From positions 3,283,371 through 3,347,370 of the forward strand of contig JARUPZ010000030.1 of NCBI GenBank assembly GCA_031213475.1: a DNA stretch of 64,000 bases, written 5' to 3'. The notes under the pieces were generated by a model that searched no databases, had not been told where the DNA came from, and worked only from the letters and a program-made list of their open reading frames with translations. The number at the start of each line of letters is the position of its first letter. The stretch's first letter is position 1. Source of the DNA: Nereocystis luetkeana. Lineage: Eukaryota; Sar; Phaeophyceae; Laminariales; Laminariaceae. This document shows positions 23,265 to 34,931 of the stretch, piece after piece. Position numbers and translations under genes: made by a program.

Positions 23265-26200
23265 ATGTCGACAGGAACGGGGACGTGGCCGGAAGGCAAA
23301 GAGATGGCGATGGAAACGTGAGCCACAAGGCGTGCTGTGCGGAGCGAACGACTGCCATCGATGCACATAACTGCCGTAAAGCTTGTTGAACTTCCCCGCG
23401 ATTTTTCCTCTTTTGCTTCTCTTCCAGTGCTGCATGCAGCGTTTGTGGCCCTGAGGTGGCACGGACATATGTGACTATCATGGCCCCGTGTAACCCTCTC
23501 GCCCGACTCTCTCGCGCCCGCCGCGCCGTCGGGAACTCCGTTGTTATCGTGCCTGCAGCAAGTTTGTGCACGAGGGCGTAAACCCGGACAAGGAGAGCGG
23601 CGCCATCCTGACACCTATCGTGCAATCGACTACATTTATTCAGCAATCTGTTGAAACCTACCTGGTGAGAGTTAGACAGAGAGGGCTAACTTCTGATCAT
23701 GCTGGCACAGCAGCATGTAAGCCAGCCCGGCAGACAGCTGCACAAGCACCGCAGTTGTGGCGTAGTCGCGGACGGTATGGCGCCCACACCATGCCCAACC
23801 TCATTCACAGGTATACTGCAGCAGTAGTACCGCTGTAGCTGCTGTACTCGTGCCTTCTGTTGTACAAACAGCAGGTACTCCAAGGCCTATAATATTAATA
23901 TTAGTAGCAGCATTGTGTAGTTCAACAGAGGAGTGATATCGTATCACACCTGGCTGGTACTTGTACCTACCTTCCGCATAACATACTGGTCCGGGTTCAT
24001 CATGACCAGTACCTGGTATCATGTACCTGGTTGGGTAACTGATGTCTTGTGCGAAGTATATCATTGTACCTGGTACAAAACATGAAACCCCTCACGTGAG
24101 TTGTATAGACTACAGTAGTTGTATTTGCAGTATTGCTCCTGCTTGGGCAATGCCAGTGTCAGTGAGGGTTCGGTTGGCGCCGCAGGTCCGAGGTGCAGGT
24201 GCAAGGGGTCTGATGTGTCAACCCTGGCTTCCCACCTTTCGACGCATTTCCCTGTTGTGCCGTTTGTTTTTGTGTTTGTTCTTGACATTAAACCGTTCTT
24301 TCTACCCGTCGACGTCCAGCACTAGGAACTATAGTAAATAGGACCAAATATTAATGGCAATAATACGGAAATATATAGGATTTTGTATGTACCATAGGTC
24401 CTATTAACTATGGTCCCCCGTAATAGCCGTATGATAAGAGTACAAGCTCTGTGGTCGCGAAACTACGCCACAGAGAGACTACATAGTTAGCCAGAAAACA
24501 CAGTAGACGCAGCAGCAGCCGCAGCAGTGCCATGCCATGGTACTGCTGTCACAATCCCCGAATCCTGTATATAAAACCCCATCACTTCTGCTATAGTTTG
24601 GAGACAGCGGCTCCGCTTGTCGCAAGGGCTGGTACCTCCTGCTAATATAATACCTGGTACGTCTATATTACAGCGTACGGGCTGTACTCGCGCCTACATT
24701 GCCTGCGGTTTGATTTTGATAGTTTACCTGGTATATGTAATGAAAGTAGACGGCTTCAGCTTCACCCCCAAGTGCCGGAATGCAGCCAGCCAGCTCTCTG
24801 GTCCCGTACGTGTCATACAGTGTAAACGCTGAGACCCTGAGAAGCCGAATTGTGAGAGGGCTTGCACGCTGAAGTGAAATATGACTTGCGTACAGAGAGG
24901 GTCATGTAGTACTCAGTACTTTTCTACGGCTCTCTACGATACCTGCAGACAATCTAAGGGTTCCGGTAGGATGCGAAACAAAGTGCACCGGGTACATGGA
25001 GCTCTGACGTGAACGACTGAACAGTCGCCAGCCACTACCAGCTACTGCTGCTGTACGTATCAGTTTAGTTTATAGTCAGTTGCAGCGGTGCCAACTATCC
25101 GACTAGTTCATTTTCCTTGTTTACGGAAGGCTTACTTGCTATGCACGCGGTGCGGATTTCCCCGTACGACCACTCGGTCAGAGAGGGAGAGAGAAATAGC
25201 TGAGAGGTCTGCTTCAACTCATGGCACGTCGAAAAGCCACCGCTATCGACGGTGCCGGTGCCGATGGCTGTGCCGAAGGCCGTTGGCGTTTATTTTTTTA
25301 ATGTATACCTGGTATTTGTGTGTCCGAAATACCCGGTAAAATAAAGCCATATAGCGCCCGCCGACTATTTCATAGTCAAACTGTTATTACCGGTAAGTCA
25401 GTTAGTTGACTGGCGTTCGTCAACCAACTAATAACTAGCCGGGAAGGCCAGGCAACTCGCAGCCCTGATACCTGGGGCATGCACTCGGTCAAAACCGCTG
25501 TCGAAGAAAGTCCCGAGGAAGGTTCGGTATGGCCTCAGTTCGTTGTGTATCAGTGTATCAGTGTGTCAGGGTATCAGTTTAACGGTGTGACAGACAGCAC
25601 TGCACTCCGGTTGTTGAAGCACGAGGTATTTCGGAGTGCGGTGGTGAGGGTGGGGCTTCTTCCGCTCATACACGGCAGTCGCAGTATCGTTATGCCCATA
25701 TGTACGTCCGTGCAGCAGCGCATTTCATAGCAGGGGTAGCAGTGGCACCCGTGCGCACCGCGCGTCGTGTTCTCCTGCTGACTCACGCTTCGTCGAGACT
25801 ATTCAGTGAAGAGCCTAGACGGCAGAACGCGGGCTGGCGCGGTGCCAGTTTCGTGTACGGTCAGCAGTGTCGGTCTCTCTATGGCGCTGGTATGCGCCAG
25901 TCAACAATACCCGCGTTATTGACAGCGACAACTGGCACTACTCCGCACACCACCACACTGGCTAACCCCGTATGTGCCAAGCGATTCCACAGACAAAACT
26001 ATAGCGAGCAACTGGCAATATAGAGGAACGAACCGCAACGGTACGGCCTTGCGTGTTCCCGGGCCTCGGGTTTTCATCTTCAGCAGTAGCAGCTGTTGTT
26101 GCCAGTATGTGCGGTATCGCATACCTGGTATATGTATATATATACCAGGTATAATAGTTGCCGGCCATCTTTATAGAGATTGAAACAAAAGATGCCTTGC

Positions 26201-29200
26201 GAGATCGAGGATTTCGTCGGAACTCATCTTTGCAAGCTGTGTGTGATAATACAGCAGTCGTACAGACTTTTAAGCAGTAGGGGAAGTAGTAGTGCTAGTA
26301 GTACTCGTGCGTTCTGCGCTGCGTGGTAAATACAATAGATGATGGCTGATGGCAATGATGCAGTCGACTTTGTAAACATATAATGTCACACCTGGTACGG
26401 AGTACCTGGTATGTACCACCACTATACTATTATATATTGATAGATTACAGAGGCACCCGAACCCCGGCCAACACCCAACCCTATGAGAACGTTAACTGCT
26501 GTAGCAAACAACCCACCAACCCACACAACAACACAACGACCAACCGACCAACAAGCGACGAGTCAACTCGCAGCCAAGCAGCAAATAGCTGTAGACTGGG
26601 GTATAGACCACCAGGTATGCCTCTACGTATAGGCGAGGGGACCCAGTGGCTTGAAACTCCTTCGGTTACACACTCGTGTGTATTCGAGTGTTGACTTTAC
26701 AGCAGTTTTATTCAGGTGTTGTATATATGTAATGTATTGGTGTGTAATAAGAGGGTGCTCGCCATAGTCCAACTCGGTTGGGATAGGAAAAACATAGGTT
26801 TTGACGGAACCAGACGAACATGAAGAGCTGATTGGTTAAACAGGCGAGCAAAAGTTGCTCCGCTTCCTATCCGACGCACAGAGTTACTCACCCAAACCAT
26901 TTTTTTTCGTCGCGTTTCGAGAGGTGCATCAGCTGATCTTTCTTTTTATACGTAGCGACACAACCTCGCGCACTTTGTATGTATGCACCACGTACGTCCA
27001 TGTATGCGGTATGCATTTGTGCATGCGTTCTCGTATGCTCGGCTCAACAAGCGGTGTCATACATACTGAGGGTATACCGGTGCGTCATGGAGCATGGAAC
27101 ATTCGAGGCATGACGCATATTCTTCCGAGCAGCCATCGCTACCCCGTTGTCCCGCGTCGGCCCATTGCTGGTACCACCTTGCCCGGGCCGAGGCCTTCCC
27201 GTGAAAGCTGTTGTTGGTACTGTTGCCTCAACAACAGACTCGGTTCATTCGGAATATTGAAGCGACTACCCCCGCATATGACAATCAGTCAGAGTCGACT
27301 TGGTCGATATTGGCATAAATGGGACGTGCTGCTTCACGCAGGACCAGATGGAGCTGTTTTTTTTTGAGCGTTCCACAGAGGAGGGTGGATTCCTTTTGTA
27401 TTTTTGTTGCCGCTGGTTACATGTTTTTTCAGCAGGGTCGTTCCGTTGTTGGTCTGCGCTTGCACCCAGCCTTACGGGCCAGCGTGAAGTTGCAACTTCA
27501 ACTTCAACTGCTGTACTGTGCGGACGAAACGGAGTGTTTTCGACCGAAATTATCGCCAACCCACGCTTATATATATGTTGCACCTCGTCTGGATGATCCG
27601 CGACGAACACAGTCAATTGGCGATTGGCCAGTTGAGGCTCCTCCGTTTTTTTGCCGCGACCACGTACGTACATGGTACCAGGTATAGACCAAGCCGGACG
27701 GATTGTTCTGATTTGTAACGGGGTATAATCGTCGCTGGGTCGCGACCCCCATGCCACCCTCGCTCTATTTTCGCGGTGAAAACTCGGTCTCCTCCTCCTC
27801 CTCCTCCATCTCCTCCTCCTGTTCCTCCTCCTCCTCCTCCTTTTTTTTTTTTCTAATTTTCATTGCGCGTGCACCATGAGCGGGTGGGAAAGCGAGGGGA
27901 GGTATCCATCCCCGTGGCGGATCATTTTGACTTTTCTTGGGGCTTTCCTTTTTTTTTTTTGGTTGGATTTCCTTTTTTTTTCGACAGTCGAAGGCATCCT
28001 TATGCGCAAACATCTATCTGCGCCTTATTGACGACGTCTGTGCACGAAAATGGTACAGTAGTTCACCTGATACGACAGCGAAAAAAGTGAAATAAAAACC
28101 GACACCCCGCTTTTTGTTGTTGTTCGAGTCCCACACAGGGGGGGGGGGGGGTGGTACCAGTATTTGCGCTAAAACGAAGAAGACCTACAATACTTGCTGA
28201 AAAACGGTCCTTTTTTCGCTATCGTCCAGGAATCTCGTAATTCTGTGTTGTTTCTCCCTGTGACCTTAGGGAAGGAGTGTACCGTAAGCCGCTTCTTTTT
28301 TTTTTTTTTTTTTTTGTGCAGTCCTGGTACACGACTGAAGGCAGAGTGAACTGATTTATCGATACCTTTGAGCGAGGAGGGGCGCGAGTCAGTTCGGTTC
28401 GTCACTGCTACATTATTTACGATCGCTACTTCAGTGACTATCCTGTTGTTGCGCCCTCGGAACCCAGCACCGAATCGATCACGCCCACCGGCTCTGTCTG
28501 TCCTGCTGCGGAACGAATGCGGAACGAACATGGCTCCAGCTTCAAGCGATGCCGGTTGAAGTTGGACTCCGGCGGCGCGGTGCGGTGCGGTCTGTTGATT
28601 GACATCGTTCAACCACCTCACTCACCACACCATCAGCCAGCCCCGTCCTGCTGCGGAACGAGTATGACACCAGCTTCAAGCGATGCCGGTTGAAGTTGGA
28701 CTCCGGCGGCGCGGTGCGGTGTGGTCTGCTGATTGACATCGTTCAAGCACCTCACCACACCATCAGCCAGCCCTGTCCTGCCGCGGAACGAGTATGGCAC
28801 CAGCTTCAAGCGATGCCGGTTGACGGTTGAACTCCGGCGGCGCGGTGCGGTGCAGTCTGTCCACTGACATCGTTCAACCGCCTCACCGCACCACCAGCCA
28901 GCCCTGTCCTGCCGCGGAACGAGTATGGCACCAGCTTGAAGCGATGCCGGTTGAACTTTATTTTTTCCGGCGGCGCGGTGCGGTGCGGTCTGTCCGTTGA
29001 ACTCGCTCAATCACATCCGGTGCTGTCCGGGTACGCTCGTGCTCGGGGCTAAATGAGAGGGGGATGTGTGTGCGATGTGGCGCACGGCTGCTTTCGACAG
29101 ATTCCTGGGAATACCAATTTGACACGGAAGTCTCAATCAGGCCGGCACCTCGATCACTCGCGTCGCAATTTTCGTTGGGTGTTCTTCGAAGATTGTTCCT

Positions 29201-32200
29201 GGCACCGGATACGTTTGAAACGTTTTTTTGACCTTCCAACAGGCAATGACATGCGTTCGCAGACGTCCGGCAACGTTAAAACGAAATAGTGTTTTTGGCC
29301 TTTCGGAATGATACCTCTCTGCTTGCGCACCTCCCCTCCCAAAGTCACGTCGCTGTCCCCCCTCCCCCCCCCCCCCGCCTATCCTAGGAGATAGATGGTG
29401 GCCACAGGCGGCCAAACAGGAAGAGGATAAGCTTAAAGTTTCTATGTAATATATGGAAACAACGCAATGAGCGCCCAATTGTTGGAGGTGTCTCTATTAG
29501 GAGTAGGAACGGTGCTCCGTCTCGAAAGGGATGCGTGGTCAATGGTCAAATGACTATGATACAGCAAGCAACAAATGAGTACGCCCCCCCCCCCCCCCCC
29601 CCCCCGCCGCCCCCCGCCCCCCGCCCCCCCTCCCCGTTTTTTTTTTCTTCGACGAACCTCAGGACAAGGGCTTCTCGTATTCGCGCACAGCCAACCCCAC
29701 GGTTTCCGCGCTGGAGGCAAAGGTGGCGGGTTTGGAGGGGGCGGCGGGGGCGTGCTGCGTCTCCACCGGCATGGCTGCCACGGTGACTGTGATGTCAGCT
29801 TTCCTTAAAGCCGGTGAGTGAACGCCATTTTTTTGTTGGGAGTGTTCTGGTGGGTTTCGAAAGACCGGCGGTCTGTTGCGTTGTTTTCCCTTTTTTTTTT
29901 TCGTGGCGGTGTTTGGTCCATCTTCCTGAAAGTTGATGACTACCCTTTTTGCGGATGCTTTACCCTGTATAATTTCTTTTTTTGGTCCTTACTCGAAGCC
30001 GGCAAGAGGCGTTGGCGGATGGTTCACGGTGTGTCCCCCCCCCCCCCCCCCCCCTCCCCCGCCCCCCCCTTTTTTTGGTGGTCGGTCACAGCTGGTTGTC
30101 GAGTTAGAGATCATTTGTGCGAGGTAAAGAACCTTTAATCCGCACAAGTGGGAATGATCGTATCACGTACTGTAGTGTTCAAGGTAAGGCGCCCAAGAGG
30201 CAGTCACACAGTACTCCCATTGCTGTCTCTCGAATTGCCTTCACCGGAAAATAAATTAACTTATTGAAGCTGTGATCCATCTGCAAGTCCGCCTCACAAG
30301 CGGTTCTTCGTAGGATGTAGCTCACCCTTCATGCGACTCGCCGGGCACCTCACGGCGCTTCGCGCTTGGTGCAAGCAATGTCTGCCTGGTCGGTGAAAAC
30401 CCGACATGCTCCGTCCCGGCATTGTAGGGATGCGAGGGTCTACGGTCATACGACTACGGCCATGCATGATATCGAGTACATCTCTCCTATCGAGTACATT
30501 TGGGTAGCTGTCAAGAAAGGACGCACGAGGCGCCGAATTCCACCTCAAAAGGTTCTGAGTAGAATGCAGCTCGCTCTTCATGTGACTCGCTCAACACCTC
30601 ACGGCACGCCGCGCTTGCTGCAAGTATTGCCTGCCTGGTTGGTGATAAGATCCTCTGTCCCCGCGATGTAGAGATGCTCTCGGTAGGGTCTACGGTCATA
30701 CTGCTACGGCCGTACACGATCATGAGTATCCCCCCCCCCCCCCCAATCCCGCAATCGCGCTTTTTGGTTCGAGCAAGCCTTGACCGCTTTCGGGCAGGGC
30801 AGGGCAGGGGTGGGGTAGGGACGGGATTGGCGGTACGCGCGAAGGCTCCTTGTGAGAGCCAGCGGTCTATTTTATTTTTGTAGTTATATGTATACCAGAT
30901 ACACGAAGTATATTAGTACACATCCCCTTCGGAGGCATTCAGATTGGGGGTAAGGGGTGACGCAGGTGTAAAACCCGATGTTTTTTTTTTTTTCTTCTCG
31001 TTCAGCCGAAAGAAAAAACGAAAACGGCCCACCAGCTGCTGACACAGTTTAGGTACGGTCTACACCCCCCTAAAAAGGCGGCAGTCGTCACGACCGGCGA
31101 AGTGAAATTCGGCGAATGCATACATGTATCTACTCCGAAGTATATGTGTACCAGGGTATGTGTTATGTATATACCTGGTACGTGGTATCAAGCCATGTAG
31201 GGAACTCCGAGATAAGACAATGGTTGGTAAATTTGTTGTTGTCAGACGCCGCCTAGGTAGGAGGAGCGTGGGCGCCCCTCCCAGTGCGGGTGGGATCGTG
31301 CTGCCTCCATACCTTGCTACATTTGGTGCCACCTACTGCCTGAGTGAGAGCAGTACGGGTGGGATCATGTTTGCTTGCGTCCCGTGCATTACGGTTCCTC
31401 TCTCATTTTCAACCCGGACGACAGGCAGCCATTGTATCCTCCCTCGATCTCAATCAGACAGTGGCGGTTGCTGTAATCGTAGTTACTTTTTTTTTGTTCC
31501 CCTTCCTTCCTTCTTTTTTTTTTTTTTTTTTTTTTCAAGGACAAAAATTGACACCGCGTCGTGTGAATCGTGGGGAATTTTTGCGGCAGGGGCCGGAAGT
31601 TTTTGAGTGTCTCGAGTGCGAGTGTCTTCCTGCTCGGGTTAAGGTTGTGAGCTATACATACCTGGTACCACCCAGTACGTCGGTTCAGCGCGAGTCCACG
31701 CCACGCGAATCGGCCTCCTGGGCGGGGTGGGGGGTGACCCTATGCATTGTGCGTTGTGCGCTGCCAATGGTACGCGGCCATTTGTGCGGCATTTTTGTGT
31801 TGTCTGCTTACGGGGACTGGCGAGGTACATAGTGTGACCATCGTGCTGTTACCAAAAAAAAAAAACGAATCGGATCAAGGCGTCTACTAGCCGCGTTGTG
31901 TTTTTGCTGACGCAACAGCGAGAGGGGGCACGACTAGCTTGGGGGGGGAAACAGAGTAGTTCGTTTTTGGTTGTATCTCGGACCGCTCCCATCTCTGTCG
32001 TCCTCCGAGTGGATTATCGTGTTTTCGCTTTGTTGTAAAACAGTAGAATCGACCACTTTTCCCCTCCTCCTCCTCCTCCCCCCCCCCCCTCCTCCCCCTC
32101 CTCCCCCTCCTCCCCCCCCTCCTCCTCCTCCTCCTCCTCCTCCCCCTCCTCCTCCTCTTCTCCTCCTCCTCCTCCTCCTCCTCCTCATCTCCTCCTCCTC

Positions 32201-32747
32201 CTCCTCCTCGTCCTCCTCCTCCTCCTCCTCCTCCTCCTCTTCCTCGTCCTCCTCCTCCTCCCCCTCCTCCTCCTCCTCCTCCTCCTCTCCTCCTCCTCCT
32301 CCTCTCCTCCTCCTCCTCCTCCTCCTCCTCCTCCTCCTCCTCCTCCTCCTCCTCCTCCTCCGACTCCATCACCACCCGCCCCCCCCCTGCCCCCCCCACC
32401 ATCACCCCACCACCCCCACCACCAGCACCCGATTGGCTCAACTCTAAATCCCTAAACACCTTCTCTCGCTTTTCGTGCGGCCGAAAACAACAAAACAGGC
32501 GACCACTGCGTGATCACCGAGTGCTCGTACGGGGGGACCAACCGGGTGGCGAGGGTGATGTTCTCGGACCTCGGCATCACCTTCAGCTTCGTCGATTTCC
32601 GGGACGCAGGCGTCGTGAAGGCTGCTATCCGACCGAACACGAAGCTCATCTTTAGCGAGACGCCGGCGAACCCGACCCTTACTCTCACCGACATCCGGGT
32701 GAGGAAATGGAGGACATGGAAGGCGGGCGAGTGGGAGGGGAGGGGGG

Positions 32748-32780
<33 letters not shown>

Positions 32781-33990
32781 GGAGGGGAGGGGAAGGGGGA
32801 AATAAGGAGGAGGGGGAGTTGGGTGGGGGACGGGAGTGGATGGCTTAAGAGGCGCGGGGGGGGGGGAGGAGGGGAGGGGTGGAAAGGGAAGGGGGGGGCG
32901 AGGAGGGGGGGGGAGATGTACGACGGAGGGGGCATGGGTAATTTTCTGTATCTTGATCTTCGTGTCGCTGGGTGTTTCGTGTTGGATGATTATTGAGCGG
33001 TCTTTTGATTCCGGGTGACGTGGCGGCGGGTGAGGCAGGCGGCAGTAGACGCAAAAAAATACTGGCTGTACCAGTAACCGTGTCAGGGGTCGTCAGGCTA
33101 TTTTTTGGTTGGAGTGGGGAGTGTCGAGGCGGGAGAAACGCTTTTATGGTGAGCTTTTTGTTTGTTCAGCATTTTCGCTCCGTTGGCAGCCGGAGGCCAG
33201 GTCACTTCGCGCCCCTTGTCTTTGAAAACGCCTCCATTCTAGGGTATCATTCTTGGACATGCCACCTCTCTTTTTGTTTCTAGCTGACCTACCGAACTCC
33301 CCTCCTCAGCCCCCCCCCCCCCCCCCCCCCGCCCCCCTCNNNNNNNNNNNNNNNNNNNNNNNNNNNNNNNNNNNNNNNNNNNNNNNNNNNNNNNNNNNNN
33401 NNNNNNNNNNNNNNNNNNNNNNNNNNNNNNNNNNNNNNNGTCGTCGTTGTCGTTGTTGTTGTTTACACCCCTCGCCCTCCGCCCCGTCGCCGTGTCTGCT
33501 GTTGTTGCGGTTGTTGTTGCTGCTGTTGCTGTGTTTTGTTGGGGCCTCGCTTCCCCCTCCCCCCCCCAGAGCTTAACAAAGTTTTACGACGGTCACAACG
33601 TTACCGTGGGTGGAGCGGTGGCATCCGCGACGAAGGAGCTCGACGAGCGCATCCACTTCTACAGCAACATGCACGGTAACATTCTCAGGTACACCAGCAT
33701 TGGGCTCTTGTGTCGCACGCTACGAGCTTACACACAGCGATACCCGGCGGCCAAGAGAAGGGCCTCGCTGACGACAGGTGTCTATTGCGACTCCTATTTC
33801 AAGGGTGCGACGGGGATTTTTTTTCCCCCGAGAACCCCCCCCCCCAAAAAAAACCCCGCCGTTTCTTGTCGACGGACCGTCATTACGTAGTCGTTAGACA
33901 TCTCTCTGCCCACCTTCAGAACTCCTCCCACATTTTTTAGTTTTTTTTTTTTTCAATTGTAGGACAAGTTGTTCTACGCACGCATCTGGG

Positions 33991-34021
<31 letters not shown>

Positions 34022-34894
34022 GTATTTATTTGCAATTGCGCTGCCTGCCTCCACGTTTCGAAATATATTCTTGGAATGACCGTGACTAGCTACGTTTTGC
34101 GGCAAAAAACAAAAGAAAAAATCGTTGCGGTGTGTTTTATTTGCTCTTCGGTCTTTTTTTCCTTGACGCCACTCTTTCTGCCATTTTGTCCACCAGTGCC
34201 CCTCTGTGCGAGCGTATTCCGTATTTTTTGGCGTGGCTGGGGCTAAGATTGGTATTCCGGCGGCAAGAACGACGCACGTAATAAACAGAGCACCGGTCAG
34301 AGCCGGAGGCTGTCTGGGGACGGCCAGGGCACTGTCAGTATTTATGGACGCTCGCATTGTTTCTGGCTACTTCGCACTACCATCGGTCGGTTTGCTCCCT
34401 TCGCTGAAACGCTGCTGCTGCTGCTACTGGGGATGTCGCCGGTGTTGTTCTCTTGTTGCTGGCAGCCCTCAGGCTGCGTTCTACGTCCTTCAGCACAGCA
34501 AGACGATGTCCTTGCGATTCCGTCAGCAGTGTAGGACCGCGCAGGCAGTGGCGGAGATGCTGGAGAAGCACGAGAAGGTAATGTCCAGATGCCCGGTACG
34601 GTCTGCCGTGGAGTGGCGGGGAGATTCCCGGACTCTGGCTGTGTTGCGGGGGATGTGATATAGGGTAGGCGCGCGCACGCGGTCAACAAAGTTACGTGCT
34701 TAGCGCGGCCGCTTGAGTACGCCAGCAGGAAGTTCCTGCCGCGTGTTTGTTGCAACATCTGGGCTGTGTCGCCTTGGAGCTGACCGGTCTGTCGATCGAT
34801 CGCGTTGGCCGGATACGGTGTCTTCATTTAACTCCCTGCGCTTGATTTGATCCTCTGCGCTCAATTAATGCCCATCATCTATTCAGTTCAGGCG

Positions 34895-34931
<37 letters not shown>

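Noticed and set aside
28118-28150. Possible tRNA B-box (GTTCGAGTCCC)
   Set aside because: No matching A-box, acceptor stem or cloverleaf can be drawn around it.
23665-29662. Whether the 6-kb intron 2 hides a nested gene
   Set aside because: Frames up to 170 codons exist but none shows a domain or splice support. The stretch is mainly repeats.
31887-32459. Long Glu/Gly/Arg or Ser/Pro/Leu open frames on both strands
   Set aside because: They are translations of the CTC trinucleotide tract in an intron.
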